64,000 bases of DNA. Origin: Petrosia ficiformis (lineage: Eukaryota > Porifera > Demospongiae > Haplosclerida > Petrosiidae). The notes below the pieces were generated by a model that was not told the DNA's origin, made no database searches, and was given only the letters and a program-made list of their open reading frames with translations. Location of the stretch: NCBI GenBank assembly GCA_947044365.1, contig OX345638.1, forward strand, positions 8,199,701 to 8,263,700. The letters run 5' to 3'. A program made the position numbers and the translations under genes. Below, in pieces: positions 20,501 through 32,643 of this stretch (within the stretch, counting starts at the first letter, position 1; every line of letters begins with the position of its first letter).

Positions 20501-23500
20501 GTCAGTCAGAAGACTCTAGGCTATGATGGCTATCAACTACAGCTTCAAATAGCTAGCGATAAACAACCTGTTGAGCAAGCTGGTTCGTCTAGTGTATTGT
20601 ATATATAATATGTTAATATACAGTTCAAGAAGGGTAAATGGGTATTTTGGTACTTTTCATGTTAAGAAGGGTTCTGTATCCTTCAAAAAAAGCCTAACGA
20701 GAACCCTGTTCCTTACTTTACCCAGATTCACTCTGTACCCACAAAGTTACTAGTAAACTATCTGTCATTGACATACTACATTTACAAGTCACAGAAAATC
20801 AGCTCACATCATTGTTATATGCTGTTTCATCATCAGGTACTATATATAATGATTTGTATTTTAATTATAATGATTGTTTGATGTCATCAGAGAAACATGA
20901 TCCTCATCTGTTTCTTCCTGTCAAAGAAACAACAAAAACTGACTTGTATGACACTGATTTACCTGAATTTGATACTTCAAACAATGAAAAGGTATATAAT
21001 TACATACCTGACAAACAATATTTTGTCTTCAATTTTCTCTCATCCACTACACTAGGAATCAGATCAAATCCTACATGCTTTGAAGCTCAGTAGTATTTAT
21101 GAAGTTGCTTATTTCTTCTCTCTATATGATCTACAAGTTACTGAACGACAGAAGATTCAATTTTTGTCATTAGCTGCTACATCAGGTAATAATTATTTAC
21201 TGGATTATGAACTATATTCTATACTTATTGTTTATAGACCCTCAATTTCCAATTGAAATGGATCCTCTGAAACTTCTTGCATCTATTATACACAATACTG
21301 AATCCATTCAGAAAGGAATGGAAGCTGAACTATCTAGGGAGAGGGAACGTTTAGGAACATACAAGAAAAGATCACTTGTAATGATGAGGGAACTACATGC
21401 AAAAGAAATGCAGATTAAAAAGATTCAAAGTATGAAAATAGAATCTCAATCTGGTATGTTTATATGTGTATATGTGTTTTAATGAGTACTCTTAATACTG
21501 TACATATGTATTTAGTGGGAGTTGATGATGAAAAATTGCATTCAGAGGAAGTTTTACTAGAGACTAAAGATGAACACCAAGAAGACCATGTGCAGATACT
21601 TCAGGAAAGTTAGTAGTAAACTTTACATGCATGATTATTGTATTACTGATAAAGATAGCGGAATAGTATCAAAACAATGGGTTTTGAAGAATTAAAAAAA
21701 TAATGATTCTCTCTATATGTAGAGGTGGAGTTATATCAAGAGGTAAAAGATGAATGGCTGGTATCAGAGCTAACTCTGGCAATAGGGGCATAATCACACA
21801 CATTGGTAGACTGTTCACGCTTCAGTAACAGCATAGCTCTTTCATGCATGTCACTCTTAGCATGTTCTTTGAAACTCGATGTTCGAAGTTTAGTCGAGTC
21901 TTCTATGAAGGCTGAGCTAAAGTTTCTTGACTCTCTGATAGTGTCAACAAATTTTGTGCAAACTGTGCACTTTAACCTTGACACATGGTACCGATCAGCT
22001 TTGTCATAATTCAACCGAGTTACCATGTTCAGTGTTTTATCGTAATCCAATTAAGATCCATCTGTCAACAGTCTTTGTTGTCACTGCTCTTTTTTTAGTT
22101 ACCACTGGACACTGATATGAGCTACATGTACTACTAGCATCATCGGCATTTTCTAAAGACAGAGACTCTGAGCTACTACGCTTGGATATTTTTTCCGACC
22201 ATACCCAAAATGAATGGACAAAATTAAATTTTGATCGGAAATTGTCCGGTGTCCGGACGTTATTAAGAGCACCGTTGTATAAAATATTACTTCTCTTTAT
22301 AGAGGAAAATAAATTGAAGAGTGAGCTAACAGAGAAAAAGGATGAATGGGTGGTATCTGAGCTAACTTCTGAAGAAAAAATAGGTAAAGATGTTGATATT
22401 CAATTTGATTTGTCAGTCCCTACAGAAGGTGTGCATATAACATTAAGTTCATCATTTTATTCAGAAGGCTTAACTGTCCTCAATATGGAATAGTTAAAAA
22501 AAATTTTATAGTCATCTCTATGATAGCTTTCCATGGGATTGTATCTATATTAGCATGTAAGCTAGTGTCACATGCATAGATCAATATGTCGCATATGAAG
22601 ATAGTGGTAGCACATGCAAGAACATGTGCTTCAGCTAGAGCAGACCACCAGGTAGAAATCATAGTTGTTGTTGAATTGCATTGTAAACGTTATACAAAAA
22701 CCATTAAAATATAAGGAAGAAATAATTATAATAGGCTGTTGGATTTCAGACAGAGCAATCAGAGGGATCTTTATTTTCCATAATTATATATTATTTCAGA
22801 TCCTTACAACTTTAATTTAGTTGTTTGCACTGTGATTATTCAACAATACTATATTGTTGATTCAATTCTCATTCATTGTGTGTAGTATTACAGTTAGCTA
22901 ATGAATAACAGAAAAAAGTACTATTAATTCATGAGAGGTTATAAGATGAAAATTAAATTTTAAAAAAACATTAAATTTTCTGAAATTTTTTCTAAATTAG
23001 AGGATAAACTGAAATACACAATTATTATTACTCAATTATACTTTAGATCACGATGAATCAAGAGTGGCAGCAAAAGTAGCAGAAAAGAAGATATTGACCT
23101 TGACCTCACAGGTCACAGAAAGAGATGAAACCATTAGAAAGTTGAAAAAGGAACTTCCAACAAAAAATGAAGTATTAACTTTGATCTTACAAGTCACAAA
23201 AAAAGATGAAGAAATTAGACTGCTGAAGGAGGAACTTCATAAAAAAACTAAAGGTAAGTACGTGTATATAAATTATAATTAGTGTTTCCCAAAACACGTT
23301 TAGCGCATTTTCTGCACTTTTTTTTTTAATTGCCGAGCACTTTAGCACGAGGCATATAATCGTGCTGTGCTGAGGTTGAATCTCAGCTAGTATATTATAT
23401 ATATATATATAATGAAATAAAGGAATGCAATTAACACAACAATAATTAGTTGTGGGCATAATGAAGCATGTAGGTTGATCAGCCACGTGTAAATATAACA

Positions 23501-24323
23501 TTAGTCTGGGCTCCTGGAATCAATAATTATAGGTGCTTTCAGAATGTCTGATACTGACTGTTCTTCATATACTAGTAGTGATACTGATAGTAAAACACAG
23601 TCCAAATTAGGAAATGGTTAGGATCAGACTTCGATTCAAGTACATTGATACTTCTACTTAAGTACAATAAGTACACCCCATTGAAGTACTTGTACTTATA
23701 TGTAAGTCCTTTTTGTTTAAAACACACATTGTTTGCACTATTGGAAAGGTAACTGAAGCGTAAATAAAAGATGTCATGCATAACTGCCATGTGCATGATT
23801 AGTGGCTAGCCATTTTCAGTATTGGACTGATGGGAAGTAGCTCATCTAAAACTCCTACCTGAAGTAGCCAGTAGGGATTTTAAAGTAAAGTGTAAATATG
23901 TAAATATTGCCCCAAGGAAATCACTGGATCATGCAAGGCTACTAGAAACTGGTGGAAGCACTTAGTAGGCAGAGATGTTACTCAACGTTTCGTTAAATTG
24001 CTTCCTTTGGACTTAAGTACATTGAAATGTGCTTGAGGTAGTACTTAAGTACAGCACTATTTTTGCAGTTGTCCTTTCATTTTACTAACAACTAACACTA
24101 ATATACTTGAGAAGTACTTAAGTAATTATTATTAGTCAATGTTCCGTCAACTAGTTTTAGTTATAGTTGTTATTACTTCTATGACTTTATTCCACATTTT
24201 GATAATGGTTTGTATCGTGCTTACACTTTCTACGAAAGGGTCAAAGAAAATATAATATGTATGTATGTATGTATGTATGCATGTATGTACATACATACAT
24301 ACATGTATACATACATACATACA

Positions 24324-24355
<32 letters not shown>

Positions 24356-25590
24356 ATATAATATGGCCCAAGCTACTGGAATTCCTGACATTTGCAATTA
24401 TTCCTAGTGGTTTTAGTCACTGTAAATCTTGAATCTAAGAATGCCCAAACAAAACAAATAACTTGTACGCATTCAGTAATGTGTAGCTAACTGTAGAATA
24501 GATTAGAGAAAAACCAATGATAAAAAAATATCACTAATTATTGTTTACAATAGTGTGTTGTATAGCACTCTCCATTATAGAGAAGTGTAGCTATGAAGAT
24601 GTAAATTTACTTACATTTTTAATTCATGAAAATGATTTAGTGATGTACATGTATATAATTATTACTGACTTCATTCTAGATTTTGATAATGGTTTGTATC
24701 ATGCTCTCACATTCTATGAAAGGGTCTCCAGTCATGAATGGATTTTCAGATTTGCTGCTATAAAACACTTGAAGGTAACATAAAAGAAACAAAACTGTCT
24801 ACTAATATAAGAAATACTACCACTTCTCAACATAATAATCTCGTGGAAAATATTAGTTATTTCATGCCCACTCAATATCAGGTTTATAATCACCTCGTCC
24901 TCTGGCTTGGTGATTATAAACCTGATATAGCACTCATCATATGACATAACATATACTTATTATATACAATTATCCTATAAAAACATTTTTATTAGTATAT
25001 AGAAGAGTGTGATGCTCTGAAACATCTTGAGAAAGCTGAATCATTCGAATTCAGATTTAATGAAGATCCTCAAGGATACATTTCCTTGAATTTTTCAAAT
25101 ACAGGAAGTCTTCCTAACGGTTGGCATATAGATCCATACAGCGTACCATGTGGGGTACGTCATAGTTTCATTTCCAATACTGTATTTACCTTCAACTTTA
25201 ATGAACAGATCTCAAAAACAAGTATTGATAAGCTGGCTACACAGTTCCAAGAATCTCCTGATAGTTCCGTTTTACATGTTTATCCTGTTATACCAATGTG
25301 TATGGTATCCATACATGCTGATGCTGATACTTCCCTCCGTCTCAGATATGCTGTTCCAGTTAAAGGAATAGTTGAAAAAAAGACCATATTTATTATGAGA
25401 TCTATAGCAATTGAAGGTATGCATCAATCTGAATTTCTTTTTGATGTATAAATTAATTTTTAATCGTACATACATATAATAAGGTATTATTCTTAATATT
25501 ATAGCACCAGAAGCCACTCTACAGAAACAGGAGAAAGAGAAAGGAGCTAAAGGCAATTACACTGAAGCACCAGGTACTATGTATGTATAG
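17571..25590 (+). CDS. Gene D1: Death domain - unknown domain - coiled coil - UPA protein, about 16 exons
   Basis: Predicted exons: 17571-17592, 17648-17944, 18048-19054, 19295-19349, 20726-20836, 20891-20991, 21056-21185, 21238-21453, 21516-21608, 22303-22383, 23047-23253, 23533-23616, 24680-24774, 24996-25154, 25209-25416, 25505-25590. Frame is kept throughout; reading past the last donor gives a stop at 25588 (983 aa). The Death domain (about residues 8-100) has the expected pattern, KWDTIGLNLG and PNWRSLCQSL. The 335-residue exon 3 product is unrecognised. Exons 8-11 are charged coiled coil. Exon 12 is one acidic unit like those in K1, and exons 13-16 are a copy of the K1 UPA2 exons. Linking the N-terminal part (to 23253) with the UPA part rests on matching phase 1 and is the weakest point. 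The next exon, CARD-like, has lost its acceptor. A hAT fragment sits in intron 9. Confidence 0.6.
17648..17944 (+). other. D1 Death domain exon
   Basis: About 99 residues. Typical Death-domain marks in order: the DLNDVYQECKQFSAKWDTIG helix pair, LGVASTTIAII, HHMLAKWLQRE, the conserved NWRSLCQSL and the closing ADQIAVKY. It is homologous to the terminal exons of K2 and K3 but here sits at the N-terminus. Confidence 0.8.
18048..19054 (+). other. D1 large unknown-domain exon
   Basis: A single 1007-nt exon, long for this locus, encoding about 335 residues with no domain I recognise. It looks alpha-helical in its first half (KHLQEEFKKLLIVAYRVI, YKLLKEFQTMVYMAEN). A beta-rich middle follows (SIILTYAVLPIFVSSVV) and then a Lys/Glu-rich tail. 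The reading frame runs a further 18 nt past the chosen donor at 19055. Sponge Death-domain proteins often carry a long C-terminal region of this kind; that is a recollection, not a search result. Confidence 0.55.
20118..20245. repeat. Dispersed repeat R1, degenerate copy
   Basis: Matches the R1 family at GTGCAACTTCCTTAACTATG and at the CATAGGGATAGCCATG end. Confidence 0.45.
20335..20708. mobile_element. hAT-type non-autonomous element in D1 intron 4
   Basis: Ends CAGGGTTCT and AGAACCCTG are inverted repeats flanked by GTCCTTAC (20327-20334) and TTCCTTAC (20709-20716), an 8-bp target duplication with one change. Inside, 20471 opens a short frame beginning MPPKKKARIDVSQKTLG, which resembles the N-terminal tail of BED/TTF-type hAT transposases and stops after about 45 codons. 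Confidence 0.7.
21730..22260 (-). pseudogene. hAT-like transposase N-terminal fragment with TTF/BED-type zinc finger
   Basis: Minus-strand frame 22050-21736 contains CTVCTKF and a His pair spaced as in SFKEHAKSDMHERAM, the C-C-H-H layout of TTF/BED-like fingers in hAT-derived proteins (ZNF862/C17orf113-like). Upstream on the same strand (about 22240-22055) a Ser-rich stretch ending in KTVDRW is in another frame, so the copy is broken. It lies between two similar exon-like sequences of D1 (21723 and 22303). No complete termini identified. Confidence 0.6.
22384..23046 (+). other. D1 intron 10
   Basis: AT-rich intron. No exon or element is supported; an R1-like CAGAGCAATCAGAGGGATC at about 22750 is the only recognisable piece. 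Confidence 0.4.
23617..24679 (+). other. D1 intron 12 with decayed UPA exon and microsatellite
   Basis: This is where K1 has its second ZU5 exon, and none is present here. At about 24170-24245 there is a decayed copy of the first UPA2 exon (TTTTGATAATGGTTTGTATC then ACTTTCTACGAAAGGGTC), followed by an ATGT/ACAT microsatellite at 24256-24357. The intact copy of that exon follows at 24680. Confidence 0.6.
24680..25416 (+). other. D1 UPA exons 13-15, duplicate of K1 exons 24-26
   Basis: Nucleotide-level near-identity to 10495-11227, including the intron between the second and third exons. Differences are few (for example CATGTAGAT/CATATAGAT, GGGGTAAGT/GGGGTACGT), marking a recent segmental copy. 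The first exon is 12 nt shorter than in K1 because the donor lies after TTGAAG. Confidence 0.7.
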
Positions 25591-25965
25591 TCTCTACCTA
25601 TTATATAATTTATATGAGCTATATAATTATAATATATATTGTTCAAGCAACATTGATTAGCATGCACACATACTGTACAGTGGGTTTTATTGGTGAAGGA
25701 TAAAATTAATCACTTATAACAAAATAATAGTGTAAACAAGTTATTGTAAGTCAGAAAAATGTCAATCATCGGGTAATAATTACTTTATGCACTCTTGAGT
25801 GCATTGAAATAGTTTGTTAGACTAAAGCTAACTCTGTACTCTAACCGGGTTCAGCTTCATTTCAGCCTAGTTACAGTACAGTTGGCTGTACTCTATAACA
25901 TATATATACATAATATTATAATTATAAACAATTTATGATTATATTTATATTTACATGTTGATACT

Positions 25966-26307
25966 AGTCAAGTTATAAAATGTATTGAACTAGTAATGGA
26001 GAAGAATCATGCTAAACTCACTCGATTATTTAAGACTGGATCATTGAAAACTGTCGCTGATGAATTATTAGAAGCTGGTATAATAACACGTGATGTTCAG
26101 ACAAATCCTACCAGTGATAATATTATTAACTGTTTCTTATCTGGTTTTATATTCAAAGATGATCTAGAAGAGATTGAGGAATATTGTATGAAATTCTTCA
26201 ATGCTTTTTATGAAATACGTGGTCCATATGTAGATGCAGCTAACAAGATCAAGAAATCCATACAAGAGTCAGTCAGAGATGAACTGAGAATTCAGTTAAA
26301 TGTGTAG
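25966..26307 (+). pseudogene. CARD-like exon copy without splice acceptor
   Basis: About 97% identical by eye to the K1 terminal exon and still open (ATG-initiated part 25996-26307). A 19-nt deletion relative to 11769-11787 removed the CAG acceptor and the exon start. The intron remnant has an in-frame TGA just upstream, so the domain cannot be joined to the preceding exons unless a distant acceptor is used. Confidence 0.65.
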
Positions 26308-26585
26308 TATATATACCTGTTAGTTTAGTTCAGTACTACTCTACACTATAATTACATTTATAATTATTTCTATTTTAATTTTGGTATATATAATTTATTA
26401 CTAAATCCTGTTAGTAAAAATATACTGTAAAATCCCTCTAAAGAGGACACTATTAGGATGGCCCTTTTTGTCCTTTATAACGAGGTGCCCTTATCTCAGG
26501 GGTTAACATGTTTTAACATGTGGCAAGCACATGCACACTTCACACTTGTGTACTTTTGTTATGGCTAAATAGTCAATCTATAGCT

Positions 26586-26850
26586 TGTTAGAATACTCCT
26601 TTAATACAGCAAAGTTTAACAGTTTATAGACTTCAATGACAACAAAAGTAACAACAGAACTAAATTGTACAATACTCACTGGTTTATATATACATTGACT
26701 AGTTCTAGAATATTTTTCTAGAATCAACTAAAACACGACATTATACAAGATAAACAAGCCTATTCACACATACATAGGTTACAATAAGGTGAATAAATTA
26801 ACACAATGCTGTAACAGTCAATGATGATAGTCAAGAGTGTATCCCCAACA
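26586..26850. mobile_element. Solo LTR, copia-like, 265 bp
   Basis: Begins TGTTAGAATACTCC and ends ATCCCCAACA, the TG...CA termini common in Ty1/copia LTRs. It is flanked by the 5-bp duplication TAGCT (26581-26585, 26851-26855). The duplicated locus at 12421 keeps the empty site (TATAGCTGGA). No internal retroelement genes remain. Confidence 0.82.
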
Positions 26851-26956
26851 TAGCTGGACCTCAAGAAACTTGGAAGTGAATTTGTATAATAGGATGCCAT
26901 GTTTACAAAGCCGTATGGGAAGCCTCAAAATCTCATGAATATCATTATGTGTTCAT

Positions 26957-27006
26957 ATAGGGTGGGGTTAGGGCTAGGTTAGGGTTCCCTTGTGGTTAGG
27001 GTTGAA
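26957..27006. repeat. Interstitial telomere-like repeats
   Basis: About five TTAGGG-like units, partly degenerate (GGGTTAGGG, GGTTAGGGTT, GTGGTTAGGGTTG). Present only in duplicate B, absent from the matching spacer A. Confidence 0.55.
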
Positions 27007-27487
27007 TCAGTATCAAAGTAATCTTAGCCTTTGATGGCAAATTTGGACATCACTCCATTTTACAGAGTAGAGGGGTGTCCATATGTGAGGGGTTACAATA
27101 GTATTGAGTTCAATGACAGGGCACTCGGGACTGTGGCAGCTGTCCATTATATAGTAAATGTCCTCAACTCAAGGGTATTCATTAAGATAAGATTTTACTG
27201 TATAATAATTATCTTATTAAGATATGTGCAGTAACGTATAGGTATGAGTCTGAGCTAGTGATTTGGAATAGATCTACCATTCTTTAAACCATGAATAAAA
27301 GAATCCATACCCTTCCACCAATGCGTCGCGGCATAATTGATAATCACTGCATATATTATACTGAAACACAAAAAAGACTGACCTATGTTCAGACATTAGA
27401 CTGCATCCAAACTCTATGAAATAACACACTTCAACAATTTATAATAAACTACTATAATCATTATAAAAAGAAAGTGTTGAAACAAAA

Positions 27488-27682
27488 ATCATTTTAAAAA
27501 TGAAAGAGGATGTAGGGATATCAAAACTGAAGAAGCACTGGAACAAGAGTGAGATGGTACCTTATCAACAATATTAAAACACAACTTCCACATAACAACA
27601 TAATTTTGTTGCTAAAATACTATCCTAATCTTGTTCCAGTGCTTTTTCAGTTTTGATATTCCTATATCCTCTACCATTTTAA
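27488..27682. mobile_element. Foldback MITE, family R2, copy 3
   Basis: Ortholog within the segmental duplicate of the 13207-13410 element, with the same arms and the same TTCCACATAACAACA loop. Confidence 0.6.
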
Positions 27683-27699
27683 ACAAGATATATTGAGAA

Positions 27700-28398
27700 A
27701 AAACATCCCTATGGGATACGTAGAAACTGGAACTAATAGCTAGCTATTCTGCCTGAAATATATTCCTAAAGTTCTCCAAGGTCCTTTGAAAGGTCAGGAA
27801 AGTAGATAATCAAAATAATAACTATAATCAAGGCCTTGATTCGAGCCCCCACCCCGAGTGCTATATATTTCCTGTACAGCATGAGCAAAACAGTGGTTTA
27901 TTAACTGTTTTAGAGAGAGAAAGGTGGCTACCAAGGAGAATTTTACTATGAAATGATTGTTTTACAAATGTGGGTGTAGATAAAAGTATACCTATGACTG
28001 CTTTGTGGTGTCCAGCATTCAGTAATCATGGCTGACTTTATCAAGCATGAAAGACAACAGCTTATTATAGTTATTATTTTGATTATCTACTTTCCTGACC
28101 TTTCAAAGGACATTGGAGAACTTTAGGAATATATTTCAGGCAGAATAGCTAGCTATTAGTTCCAGTTTCTACGTAAGCTACTTGGCTTTCTTTCTGCTGG
28201 TTTCTAGAGCTCGAGCGCGCATTCTTTTACGCGCCACACCCATTAATTGACCGAGCCCCCGGGAATGACGCAACTTCCTTAACTACGTATACAACGCATA
28301 CTTGCGCAAGTGACACAAACATATATATATATATATATATATAGTTCGAACCCGTGGGAAAGCAATCATAGGGATGGCCCTACGGGCCATAAAAATGT
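27700..28398. repeat. R1 repeat arranged as a large palindrome
   Basis: The arm at about 27720-27830 (GTAGAAACTGGAACTAATAG ... AATAATAACTATAATC) recurs inverted at about 28058-28175 (ATTATAGTTATTATTTTGAT ... AGTTCCAGTTTCTAC). The right part continues into the R1 end CATAGGGATGGCCCTACGG at 28370. Absent from spacer A. Confidence 0.7.
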
Positions 28399-28617
28399 GT
28401 TTTCATCATTCAGTACAGTAAATGTACATACCAATCATAGGAATCTCTTGGTACAGTGTCTATTGAAATAAATTCCCTTATCTCCAGTTGTTCTACAATG
28501 CTCCATATCAAATGAATTTCGTATATATAAAGACAGCAACAAATAACTTTTCAAACCAATTTCTAGAAACAGAACACGTGGCATACCATATGTATTCTTA
28601 TTTTAAGGTGAGCATCT

Positions 28618-28630
28618 TTTACCGCGCAAA
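28618..28630. promoter_or_regulatory. E2F-like site before MCM7 pseudogene B
   Basis: TTTACCGCGCAAA, identical to the copy A site, about 130 bp before the MCM7 ATG. Confidence 0.45.
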
Positions 28631-28758
28631 ATTTCCACTGTTGAGCTGATTGGTCAACTGATACATAATTCCACCCCAGACCACTTGACTGAAGACACTT
28701 CTAACTTTACTGTAGACTGTTTACTGAATACAGTTGATAGAGAAACAAGATCTAAAAC

Positions 28759-32160
<3,402 letters not shown>

Positions 32161-32552
32161 ACCTATAAATACCAAGAAGTACGAGGTAGCCATGACAACC
32201 ACTGAAAGTACTGGTGAAATACCTAAGCTCTTCCTTTCGATACTGTTAGAAGTAAATTCCAACAGTCATGATTAGATTACACTATCGTAGACATCATTAC
32301 ATCATAAATCTTCTCTCACTTCAACTTTTCTAGAGACCATACCTACAAATACGGAAAAGCAGCAAGTAAACCTGGCAACAAGTTTTGAACTCAGACGATA
32401 TGTTCGTACATTCTTCTATCTATTTAAAACAGTGTTAAATGTATGTCTTAAGTAATATCACTACTGCTATTAGTTTTCTATCTATTTATGTAAAATGGTG
32501 TTATACTCGTGTATGTATCTACTATTAAGTTTATTATCACATTTTCACAACA

Positions 32553-32580
32553 TGATCACATGACATCATGTGATATCTTA
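32553..32580 (+). promoter_or_regulatory. Shared palindromic promoter element, K2
   Basis: TGATCACATGACATCATGTG then ATATCTTA, 64 bp before the K2 ATG, followed by AGCAACCAGTGTTGA as in K4. Confidence 0.6.
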
Positions 32581-32643
32581 GCAACCAGTGTTGACGCTTT
32601 GCAGAGTACAGGGTGGGGCTCGTTCGCTTCAGTTTCTCTAATA

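Larger units (their letters stand above)
19350..20725 (+). other. D1 intron 4
   Basis: No coding exon supported. It contains a degenerate R1 repeat (about 20118-20245) and a hAT-type element (20335-20708) ending just before the next exon acceptor. The alternative is that D1 ends near 19350 and a separate gene starts near 20726. Confidence 0.45.
26423..27202. mobile_element. Tc1/mariner- or pogo-like MITE, copy B
   Basis: Same termini as 12264-12883 (TACTGTAAAATCCCTC and GATTTTACTGTA), interrupted by the solo LTR at 26586-26850. Confidence 0.5.
26308..28758. other. Intergenic DNA between D1 and MCM7 pseudogene B
   Basis: Homologue of 12139-13802, enlarged by a solo LTR, an R1 palindrome and telomere-like repeats. 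No gene supported. Confidence 0.6.

Noticed and set aside
21736..22050. Minus-strand host zinc-finger gene
   Set aside because: A single TTF/BED-like finger with a frameshift just upstream and no continuation fits a hAT transposase fragment rather than a host gene.
24147..24371. Minus-strand frame rich in Tyr/Met/Val/Cys
   Set aside because: Translation of an ATGT/ACAT microsatellite.
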